Assembly: GCA_934631995.1 (NCBI GenBank)
Contig: CAKTYF010000057.1
Location: 1 to 11,943 of the forward strand
Length of the DNA: 11,943 nucleotides
Origin: an uncultured Eggerthellaceae bacterium
Lineage (GTDB): Bacteria > Actinomycetota > Coriobacteriia > Coriobacteriales > Eggerthellaceae
Direction: 5' to 3'
Position numbers and translations under genes: made by a program. The notes under the pieces are model-generated. The model had not been told where the DNA came from. It saw only the letters and a list, made by a program, of their open reading frames with translations, and did no database searches. Of this stretch, positions 6,801 through 11,943 are shown in pieces (position 1 is the stretch's first letter; every line of letters starts with the position of its first letter).

Positions 6801-6830
6801 ATGGTATGCGCGCCGCGTTCGCGCTGCCAT
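6801..6830 (-). promoter_or_regulatory. Candidate regulated promoter of the ATPase-permease pair
   Basis: On the minus strand, ATGGCA (6830-6825) and TACCAT (6806-6801) are 18 nt apart, each matching four of six consensus bases. Transcription would begin about 27 nt before the ATPase start. The weak hexamers fit a promoter that needs an activator, and the repeated CCTTAC/GTAAGG motif ends 7 nt upstream of the -35. Confidence 0.35.
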
Positions 6831-6837
6831 CGATTGA

Positions 6838-6866
6838 CCTTACAGCCGCCTTACGTTCTTGTAAGG
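6838..6866 (-). promoter_or_regulatory. Candidate response-regulator binding site (CCTTAC/GTAAGG repeats)
   Basis: Three copies of one hexamer: CCTTAC at 6838-6843 and 6849-6854 on the + strand (a direct repeat with an 11-bp period) and its complement GTAAGG at 6861-6866. The last two make a perfect inverted repeat, CCTTACGTTCTTGTAAGG. An 11-bp direct repeat is typical of OmpR/PhoB-family regulators, and Bce-type regulators use inverted repeats in front of the transporter promoter. The position just upstream of the predicted -35 fits activation. Confidence 0.55.
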
Positions 6867-6975
6867 TTGGCGCATTGCAAGCCACGCGGCTAAGCCGACA
6901 CGAGAAGGAATCGGCGGGCTGCATCAACCAGTGACGCGCCTTGCGCCCTACGTCGCCCTTGCCCCACACCGCGCC

Positions 6976-8001
6976 TCACTTAACCGAAAGGCGCCGTTCA
7001 TCGAAGGGAAAGCGCAGTTCAACCGTGGTCCCTTCCCCTTCTCCCGAGGAAAGCGAAAGTCCCAAGCCCAGTTTCTCGCACAGCGTTGCCGCCAAATACA
7101 GTCCCATACCCGTCGATGAGCCCACCTGACGCCCGCGCGTGCCCGTGAAGCCGCGCTCAAACACGCGTGGCGCATCCTCTTCCGGAATTCCCCACCCGTC
7201 ATCGGCAATGGCAAGCGTCACGCAGCGCGCCCCTGCCGTATCCTGCGTATCCTGCGCCGTGAACGTCAAATGCGACGCACCATATTTCGCGGCATTCACC
7301 ACCGCTTGCGACACGATAAACGCCGCTTGCTTCTCGTCGGTGAAAACTTGCAGGTCATCGGGCATATCCAAGGAAACGGACACTCCCCGCTCAATCAAAA
7401 AACGCGCATTCGAGCGGCACACCGCACGAACGATATCCGCCAAAGAGACGGACCGAATGCGATAATCGGTTTGCGCCGACAGGCAGCGAGCATACCAAAG
7501 AACCTGGTCAACTTGATAAAGCGAACGGTCGATCTCATTTTTCAGCTGAGAGGCCTCTGGCTCGGCAACGCGATTTGCCACCAACAGCGCCGCAGACAAC
7601 GGCGCCTTTATCTCATGCACCCACTGCTCCGTGTATTCGCGTTGCTCATCCTGAGCACTTTTCGCGCAAGCAACTTCGGTCGCACAGGTGCGGCCCATAG
7701 TCTGCAGCGCGCGGTAAACAACAAGCTGCTCGGGTTGCTTCGGCTCGCTCATAAGCGATGCCGCCTGATACGGATGCTCAAGATGTTCGCTCAACTGAGA
7801 AAGCTCGCGGTAAAAACTCCTGGTCCGCACGTACTCGAGCGCAAGACCAACCGCCAGCCCGCATAACAACACGCATGCCGCCAGGATAATGGCGTGCGCT
7901 GCGCAGCCCAAAACAGACATCATCAGGCACACGAAAGCCGCCGCAAGAACAACCGCCGTAACCAGTGCGATTCGCGCGCGCAAGAACGCTCGCACCGTCA
8001 T
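6976..8001 (-). CDS. BceS-like intramembrane-sensing histidine kinase
   Basis: A 341-residue kinase. Two transmembrane helices (about 11-31 and 35-55) are joined by only a few residues, so there is no periplasmic sensor domain. This is the hallmark of kinases that sense through a partner BceAB transporter. The cytoplasmic part has the H-box WVHEIKAP with H129, the N-box VVNAAKYG with N236, the G1 box DDGWGIP (267-273), the F-box FERGFTG (281-287) and the G2 box STGMGLYLA (296-304), so it looks catalytically intact. The ATG at 7999-8001 overlaps the regulator's TGA in an ATGA junction, and an AGGGG ribosome site (8010-8014) lies within the end of the regulator gene, indicating translational coupling. 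It should phosphorylate the regulator when the permease engages its ligand. Confidence 0.92.
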   Translation of the reverse strand: MTVRAFLRARIALVTAVVLAAAFVCLMMSVLGCAAHAIILAACVLLCGLAVGLALEYVRTRSFYRELSQLSEHLEHPYQAASLMSEPKQPEQLVVYRALQTMGRTCATEVACAKSAQDEQREYTEQWVHEIKAPLSAALLVANRVAEPEASQLKNEIDRSLYQVDQVLWYARCLSAQTDYRIRSVSLADIVRAVCRSNARFLIERGVSVSLDMPDDLQVFTDEKQAAFIVSQAVVNAAKYGASHLTFTAQDTQDTAGARCVTLAIADDGWGIPEEDAPRVFERGFTGTRGRQVGSSTGMGLYLAATLCEKLGLGLSLSSGEGEGTTVELRFPFDERRLSVK

Positions 8002-8660
8002 AAGGAATACCCCTGCCCGCGATGCGTTTTCAGCAAATCTTCGGGCGCCCCTAAGCGCTGCAACGCACGGCGAAGACGATTCACGTTCACCGTAAGCGTA
8101 TTGTCATCGATAAACTCATCGGATTGCCACAGCTCGAACATAAGTTCTTGCCGGCTTACAATAGCGCCCCGCGCCCGAACAAGCGCGCTCAAGATACGCA
8201 ACTCATTACGAGAAAGCACTGCCACGTGCCCGTTGTAGCGCACCTCGGATCGCGCGGCATCCACCGCAACGCCCGCATACTCCAAGGCGGGCGCCTGCCT
8301 TCCCGCCGCACGCTGCAGCAAGCGCTCCACATGCGCCAACAAAACGGCGGGGCTATACGGTTTTGTCAAGTAATCATCCGCACCCAAACGCAAGGCGGTC
8401 ACTTCATCGAACTCGCTGTCGCTTGACGTCAAAACCAGAAGCGGCACATCGCTTTTCTCGCGCAGCTTCCGGCAAATATCCAAACCATCAGTCTCGGGAA
8501 GACGCAAGTCCGCAATCACCGCATCGGGCGCGAAGTCAAGCGCTTGCTCCACCGCATGCGAGAACTGCGTGCAAGCTTCAACGGTGTAACCTTGGAAGCC
8601 CAAAATGCGCGCGAGCTCGCTGCGCAAAGCAGCATCATCTTCTATGAGGTAGATTTTCAT
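7998..8660 (-). CDS. BceR-like OmpR/PhoB-family response regulator
   Basis: A 220-residue two-domain regulator. The receiver domain has the acidic pair D8/D9, phospho-acceptor D51 in ADLRLPETDG, the conserved T78 in VLTSS, and K100 in LTKPY. The C-terminal winged helix (about 126-220) ends with the recognition region NTLTVNVNRLRRAL and the wing KTHRGQGYSL, both typical of PhoB-like regulators. The start at 8660 gives the family-typical opening MKIYLIEDDA; the ribosome site is weak (AGGG about 10 nt upstream). It is the first gene of the four-gene module and probably controls both its own promoter and that of the ATPase-permease pair through the CCTTAC/GTAAGG motif. Which response it governs is inferred from the transporter type, not from the regulator sequence. 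Confidence 0.92.
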   Translation of the reverse strand: MKIYLIEDDAALRSELARILGFQGYTVEACTQFSHAVEQALDFAPDAVIADLRLPETDGLDICRKLREKSDVPLLVLTSSDSEFDEVTALRLGADDYLTKPYSPAVLLAHVERLLQRAAGRQAPALEYAGVAVDAARSEVRYNGHVAVLSRNELRILSALVRARGAIVSRQELMFELWQSDEFIDDNTLTVNVNRLRRALQRLGAPEDLLKTHRGQGYSL

Positions 8661-8736
8661 GACAATACGCCCTGCTTCCTTTTCTTCCTTGTCACATTTT
8701 CGCGAACAATGCGGAAGGTCCTTTTACACCATTTTC

Positions 8737-8765
8737 ATTATGGCAAAGCGAAGGAACGCATTCAA
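8737..8765 (-). promoter_or_regulatory. Candidate sigma-70 promoter of the regulator-kinase genes
   Basis: On the minus strand, TTGAAT (8765-8760) and CATAAT (8742-8737) are separated by exactly 17 nt; the -10 matches five of six and the -35 four of six consensus bases. Transcription would start near 8730, giving a leader of about 70 nt. Confidence 0.6.
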
Positions 8766-8789
8766 TGCAACGGGGGAAACGTGACAGCA

Positions 8790-8798
8790 TTGTAAGGT
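8790..8798 (-). promoter_or_regulatory. Single TTGTAAGGT motif upstream of the regulator promoter
   Basis: TTGTAAGGT at 8790-8798 is identical over 9 bases to 6859-6867 in the ATPase promoter operator. It lies about 60 nt upstream of the predicted regulator start point. It may be a lone half-site for autoregulation; no paired half was found next to it. Confidence 0.35.
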
Positions 8799-8963
8799 GC
8801 GGTAGCGCTACAACAACGAACGGCATCGCGCCATTCGGCGGCGCTACAGCGGCGGACGACTTCATGTCCTTTTGCGGTAGCGGCCACCCAGCAGAATACT
8901 TGCCAAGGCTAGCTCCATCAGACGCGCGCTGCAACAGCTAGACATGTCATTTGCTTCGAGCGC

Positions 8964-9017
8964 TTCATATTCTCATTTTTATCACCTATATTATTATTTT
9001 ATTTCATTAATTATAAT
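8964..9017 (+). promoter_or_regulatory. AT-rich promoter region of the P1 peptidase gene
   Basis: Two overlapping options exist. TTCATA (8964-8969) and TATATT (8987-8992) are 17 nt apart, matching four and five of six consensus bases. A perfect TATAAT at 9012-9017 lacks a good -35. Either gives an unusually long leader of roughly 155-180 nt. Confidence 0.45.
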
Positions 9018-9179
9018 TTATCAGGTCATTTATTCATTTACCCAAAACGAACCGCAGGCTTTCTCCCCTAAAAGAATTATTCTAAATCCAAAGAAAATCA
9101 GCCGCAAAAGAGCTATCCTAAGCGCAAAACTAAAGCGCTCAAAAAGCGAATCCGCAACAGAGCAAACAAGGAGGCAACC

Positions 9180-10214
9180 ATGAAGCACATCCCCTTTACC
9201 AGTATTTCCGGCATCCGCATTGGTCAAGTCGAAGACGCGCAAGCAGGAACTGGTGTAACCGTTCTTGTTGCGCCGGGCGGCATGGCGGCAAGCATTGACG
9301 TACGCGGCGGCGGCCCCGCCTCACGCGATACGCGCGTCCTTGACCCACTTGCTGCAGCAGAGAGCATTCACGCCGTGGTACTTGGCGGCGGAAGCGCGTA
9401 CGGACTCGATGCGGCCGGCGGCGTTATGCGTTGCCTGGAAGAAAAAGGCATCGGCTTGACCGTTATGCCTAACGTCATTGTTCCCCTGGTCTGCCAATCG
9501 GACATCTTCGATTTGGGCGTGGGCAGTGCCACCGTGCGTCCCGATGCCACCATGGGATACGCCGCTTGCTCCGCCGCCTTCGAGGGCGAATCCGGCAACT
9601 ACCAAGACGGCAACTTTGGCGCCGGCTGCGGTGCAACCGTTGGTAAAGTAGCGGGCCCGTCCTTCGCCATGAAGACCGGTATTGGTAGTGCCGCTATTGA
9701 GGTGGGTGATTTGCAAGTGGGTGCCATCGTGGCGCTCAACGCATGCGGCGACATTTACGATTCCCGCACGGGCGAAAAAATCGCAGGCGCTCGAACGCCG
9801 CACAACTGCAGCCAGCTTATGTACGCCGCACTGGAAGCTCCGAAGGAAGCGCATAAACTTGCCGCACCCAGCACCGCAGACGGCGGCAGCGGCAGCGCAC
9901 AAGAAGGCGATGCAACGAACCCTGGCATGGCAACGAACACCACCATCGGCGCCATTGTTACGAACGCAAAACTTACGAAATCCCAGCTTTGCAAGCTGGC
10001 TGGCATGGCGCATGATGGCTATGCGCGTGCTATTCGCCCCGTGCACACCAGCATGGATGGCGACTCCATCTACGGCATTTCCGTTGGCTCCGTGGAAGCA
10101 CCGCTTGACATCATCGGCTCGCTCGCTGCCGACGTTATGGAGCAGGCAATTCGCACCGCATGCTACAGCGCCAGCGCAGCATTCGATCTGCCTTCCGCCA
10201 AGAAGAGCGAATAG
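9180..10214 (+). CDS. P1-family peptidase (DmpA/NylC-type Ntn hydrolase)
   Basis: A 344-residue member of the DmpA/P1 (MEROPS S58-type) superfamily, which matures by cutting itself and then hydrolyses N-terminal residues, beta-peptides, nylon oligomers or related amides. Family landmarks: DVRGGGPASRDTRVLDP (40-56), VVLGGGSAYGLDAAGGVM (66-83), the GNFGAGCGATVGK block (144-156), and ATNTTIGAIVTNA (251-263). By analogy with NylC, cleavage would fall between N253 and T254, making Thr254 the nucleophile. The stretch before it (about 219-250) is rich in Ala, Gly and Ser and looks like a flexible linker. No signal peptide is visible, so it is probably cytoplasmic. The start is fixed by AAGGAGG (9168-9174), 5 nt upstream. 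It is transcribed alone, with a terminator behind it. The substrate cannot be told from sequence. Confidence 0.9.
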   Translation: MKHIPFTSISGIRIGQVEDAQAGTGVTVLVAPGGMAASIDVRGGGPASRDTRVLDPLAAAESIHAVVLGGGSAYGLDAAGGVMRCLEEKGIGLTVMPNVIVPLVCQSDIFDLGVGSATVRPDATMGYAACSAAFEGESGNYQDGNFGAGCGATVGKVAGPSFAMKTGIGSAAIEVGDLQVGAIVALNACGDIYDSRTGEKIAGARTPHNCSQLMYAALEAPKEAHKLAAPSTADGGSGSAQEGDATNPGMATNTTIGAIVTNAKLTKSQLCKLAGMAHDGYARAIRPVHTSMDGDSIYGISVGSVEAPLDIIGSLAADVMEQAIRTACYSASAAFDLPSAKKSE

Positions 10215-10293
10215 CCGGGAGTTCGCACAAACTGAGCGTGTGCAGCAACAGCCGAGCATCTTCCGGAGTTCAAACGGCTTCGAAAACAAACGA

Positions 10294-10332
10294 GTGGGTT
10301 GAAGGCACTTCGCCTTGAACCCACTTTCTTTT
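10294..10332 (+). terminator. Intrinsic terminator of the peptidase gene, possibly bidirectional
   Basis: GTGGGTTGAAGGC (10294-10306) pairs with GCCTTGAACCCAC (10312-10324), a 13-bp stem with one G-G mismatch and a 5-nt loop, followed by TTTCTTTT (10325-10332). On the minus strand the hairpin is followed by a T-rich stretch (complement of 10281-10293), so it may also end the CoaX-like transcript. Confidence 0.8.
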
Positions 10333-10351
10333 CCAGCAATGCGCCCGCAGC

Positions 10352-11140
10352 CTACTTTCCGTTCAATTCCCACAAACGATGTAAGCCCAAAAGCGCCAGA
10401 TACGGCTCAACCGCAAAATCATAAGCCGAACGTGGCACCACCAGCGATGCAAAACGCCCCGTTGCCACAAGCTGCGTCTTTTCGCCGAGCTCACTCCAAA
10501 GGGCCTCAACGAAACCATCGGCGCGGAAGACTTCGCCTAACACAACACCCGTCACAATGGCATCGGCCGTGCTGCGCCCAAGCACTTGGTCGGGAACGCG
10601 CAGCGTGGGTGGCACCAGCTGCGCGGCCGACGACGCCAGCGCATTCAGGGAAACCGCCAAACCCGGCGCAATAACGCCGCCGGCAAACGCGCCCTTTTGG
10701 TCAATCACGGAAAACGCCGTAGCAGAGTGGTTGAAATCCACCACAATAACGCCCGCACCATACAAATGCTTCGCCGCAACAGCGCACACGACGCGATCGG
10801 CACCAACCTGAGCTGGGTCTTTGTATTTCAAGGACAACCCCGTCTTCAAACCCGGTCCTACCGAGAGCACGCGGCATCCGCATACCGCTCCCAACGCAGC
10901 TTCCCACGCATCGGCGGCTAAAGGCACAATCGAGCATAAAATGGCCTGATTCGGAGCGGGCGCGTCCTTTGCCGCAAGGAACATGCGCAGCTCTGCTTCC
11001 AAGTCATCGGATGTTGCCCTCACGCGCGTGGCCGTGGTCCAATGCGCCACCAGCTGCCCGCGCAAAAACACGCCGCAACTTGTTTCCGCATTCCCCAATT
11101 GCACTGCAAGCAGGCACTTTTCCTTGTTTTCTTCGCTCAT
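10352..11140 (-). CDS. coaX: CoaX-family protein (type III pantothenate kinase homologue), active site altered
   Basis: A 262-residue ASKHA-fold protein aligning along the full length of type III pantothenate kinase, the first enzyme of coenzyme A synthesis. Family blocks seen: VGPGLKTGLSLKY (94-106), GADRVV (113-118), VIVVDF (131-136), GGVIAPGL (154-161) and VEPYLALLGLHRL (244-256). Several key positions deviate. The N-terminal motif, normally D-x-G-N-T, reads Q14-L-G-N-A18, losing the catalytic Asp. The DFGTATT loop reads D135-F-N-H-S-A-T. ATGG reads ATGR (226-229). The Asp residues of GADR and VVDF are kept. It may be a non-catalytic paralogue or a diverged kinase. The start at 11140 fits the usual family N-terminus and length; GGACGG stands 8 nt upstream. 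A further in-frame ATG at 11167 is less likely. Family call firm, activity doubtful. Confidence 0.85.
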   Translation of the reverse strand: MSEENKEKCLLAVQLGNAETSCGVFLRGQLVAHWTTATRVRATSDDLEAELRMFLAAKDAPAPNQAILCSIVPLAADAWEAALGAVCGCRVLSVGPGLKTGLSLKYKDPAQVGADRVVCAVAAKHLYGAGVIVVDFNHSATAFSVIDQKGAFAGGVIAPGLAVSLNALASSAAQLVPPTLRVPDQVLGRSTADAIVTGVVLGEVFRADGFVEALWSELGEKTQLVATGRFASLVVPRSAYDFAVEPYLALLGLHRLWELNGK

Positions 11141-11212
11141 TACCAGCACCGTCCGATGGTCACACATCCATGAATATCCAACATTCACGCAGCCAAGCGT
11201 GTCCTTCTATTG

Positions 11213-11218
11213 TATACT
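11213..11218 (+). promoter_or_regulatory. Candidate -10 element of the OPT transporter gene
   Basis: TATACT matches five of six consensus bases. No good -35 lies 16-18 nt upstream, so the call is tentative. The predicted leader of about 55 nt contains a small hairpin, CTTCCC (11235-11240) with GGGAAG (11246-11251) and a 5-nt loop. Confidence 0.3.
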
Positions 11219-11280
11219 ACGCGGCGTAACCCGACTTCCCAAAAGGGGAAGCGGATATACGGAAAGAAGGAAAAAGAAAT

Positions 11281-11943
11281 ATGGAAAGCACCAAAGGGCA
11301 ACTCACCCTTCGCAGCGTCATCATTGGATGCATTGGCTGCGTAGTGATTACTGCCGCATCTCTGTACACCGCTCTGAAAATGGGCGCTCTCCCCTGGCCG
11401 ATTGTTTTTGCGGCTCTTATCTCGCTGTTCTTCCTGCGCGCACTGAAATCGCGCTCGCTGAACGAAGCAAACGTTACCCACACCATTATGTCTGCTGGCG
11501 CTATGGTTGCCGGCGGTTTGGCTTTTACCATCCCGGGCATTTGGATGCTGGGCGCAGGCGATGTCTCGCTGACGCAGATGATCCTCATCGCGCTCGCAGG
11601 CGTACTGCTGGGTCTGGTGGCGTGCGGTCTGTTGCGTCGTCGCTTTATCGAGGAAGAAGAGTTGGAATTCCCCATGGGCCAAGCTGCCGCCGAGACGCTG
11701 TACGCAGGCAATAGCGGCGGCAAAGTGGGCGCGCAGCTGTTCGGTGCCATGGGCTTTGCGGGTGTTTTCGCAGCTCTGCGCGACGTTTTGGGCGCCATTC
11801 CCGCTATGGTTCTGGGCAACATCACTATCCCCGGCGTCATCTTCGGCGTTTACCTGAGCCCCATGATGCTCTCGGTTGGCTTCCTAGTGGGCACGGCCGC
11901 CATGGTCGCTTGGTTCTCGGGCGCGTTGGCGCAGGTCATCATC
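11281..11943 (+). CDS. OPT-family oligopeptide transporter, N-terminal part (partial)
   Basis: The frame starts with ATG at 11281 and runs open to the window edge, giving 221 residues of a protein that should be about 500-650 residues long. The first helix region with SLYTALKMGALPWP (27-40), then NVTHTIMSAGAMVAGG (64-79) and FTIPGIWML (82-90), are strong signatures of OPT-family transporters, which import oligopeptides or metal-chelate compounds by proton coupling. EFPMGQAAAETL (129-140) after the third or fourth helix is another conserved family block. At least five hydrophobic segments are visible. The ribosome site GAAGG (11266-11270) is 10 nt upstream, slightly far. The gene diverges from the CoaX-like gene across a 140-nt gap. 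Substrate is not determinable from this half. Confidence 0.88.
   Translation, partial: MESTKGQLTLRSVIIGCIGCVVITAASLYTALKMGALPWPIVFAALISLFFLRALKSRSLNEANVTHTIMSAGAMVAGGLAFTIPGIWMLGAGDVSLTQMILIALAGVLLGLVACGLLRRRFIEEEELEFPMGQAAAETLYAGNSGGKVGAQLFGAMGFAGVFAALRDVLGAIPAMVLGNITIPGVIFGVYLSPMMLSVGFLVGTAAMVAWFSGALAQVII

Larger units (their letters stand above)
8661..9179. other. 519-nt divergent intergenic region between regulator and peptidase genes
   Basis: The left part (8661-8940) is GC-rich and holds the regulator promoter, one GTAAGG motif and short GTAGCG repeats. The right part (about 8941-9060) is strongly AT-rich and holds the peptidase promoter. From about 9000 to 9179 runs an untranslated leader with a small hairpin (AGCGC at 9121-9125 with GCGCT at 9135-9139). 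No RNA gene or coding frame could be supported. Confidence 0.6.

Noticed and set aside
6894..6915. Small hairpin GCCGA/TCGGC in the kinase-ATPase gap as a terminator after the kinase
   Set aside because: The stem is only 5 bp with a 12-nt loop and no T-tract, so it is too weak to support.
8944..9183. A 79-codon frame in the AT-rich peptidase leader, overlapping the peptidase start
   Set aside because: It has no ribosome site, lies over the predicted promoter, and has a composition that simply follows the AT-rich DNA. The overlap with the peptidase ATG in another frame is only a few bases, but nothing supports translation.
9321..10373. A 350-residue open frame on the minus strand across the peptidase gene
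   Set aside because: It is slightly longer than the real gene but is antisense to it, has no recognisable domain or ribosome site and has the Cys/His/Gly/Arg bias of a shadow frame. The sense frame has all P1-family motifs and AAGGAGG.
1..11943. CRISPR array, insertion sequence, tRNA or rRNA
   Set aside because: No regularly spaced direct repeats, no transposase frame with terminal inverted repeats, and no cloverleaf or rRNA-like segment could be seen on either strand.

Overview
The window is 11,943 bp of gene-dense bacterial chromosome of moderate to fairly high GC (mid-50s % by eye), with GC-rich convergent gaps and AT-rich promoter gaps. No rRNA, tRNA, CRISPR array, insertion sequence or phage gene was found. 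The gene set (a SLC13/DASS carboxylate permease, a BceRSAB-type peptide sensing and export module, a P1 peptidase, a CoaX-family protein and an OPT-family transporter) with these codon habits fits a gut or oral actinobacterium of the class Coriobacteriia, perhaps Eggerthellaceae. That placement is inference; no marker gene is present.

Layout, left to right. (1) 1-182: the C-terminal end of an AAA/DUF4143 ATPase (+), then a gene-free 305 nt with a hairpin. (2) 488-1897 (-): a 469-residue SLC13/DASS permease with a leader that carries an inverted repeat. (3) 1898-2364: a 467-nt gap with a permease promoter facing left, a run of hairpins ending in a strong rightward intrinsic terminator (2252-2281), and then the promoter of the next gene, overlapped by a TTTCGAAA palindrome. 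(4) 2365-3558 (+): an Abi_2 (AbiD/AbiF-type) HEPN protein fused to a C-terminal helix-turn-helix resembling that of DNA invertases and resolvases. (5) 3750-8660 (-): a complete four-gene Bce-type module in the order response regulator, intramembrane-sensing kinase, ABC ATPase, ten-helix FtsX-type permease. (6) 9180-10214 (+): a P1-family (DmpA/NylC-type) N-terminal nucleophile hydrolase with its own terminator. (7) 10352-11140 (-): a CoaX (type III pantothenate kinase) homologue lacking conserved active-site residues. (8) 11281 to the window end (+): the first 221 residues of an OPT-family transporter.

How the genes work together. The Bce module is one functional unit: the permease with its large extracellular domain should bind a peptide antibiotic or similar ligand, the kinase (two helices, almost no outer loop) reads the permease state, and the regulator activates the ATPase-permease pair. 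A repeated CCTTAC/GTAAGG motif lies just upstream of the predicted -35 of the ATPase-permease pair, and one copy lies upstream of the regulator promoter. The DASS permease, peptidase, CoaX-like protein and OPT transporter each appear to be transcribed alone.

The most interesting part is 2119-3558. A HEPN nuclease-family protein with an appended DNA-binding domain sits directly behind an untranslated, hairpin-rich, terminator-bounded stretch. AbiF-family HEPN proteins have been linked to RNA toxin-antitoxin systems and to the origin of Cas13, so this stretch is a candidate partner RNA and the palindromes in the promoter are candidate operators for self-regulation. Both ideas are inferences from sequence layout.
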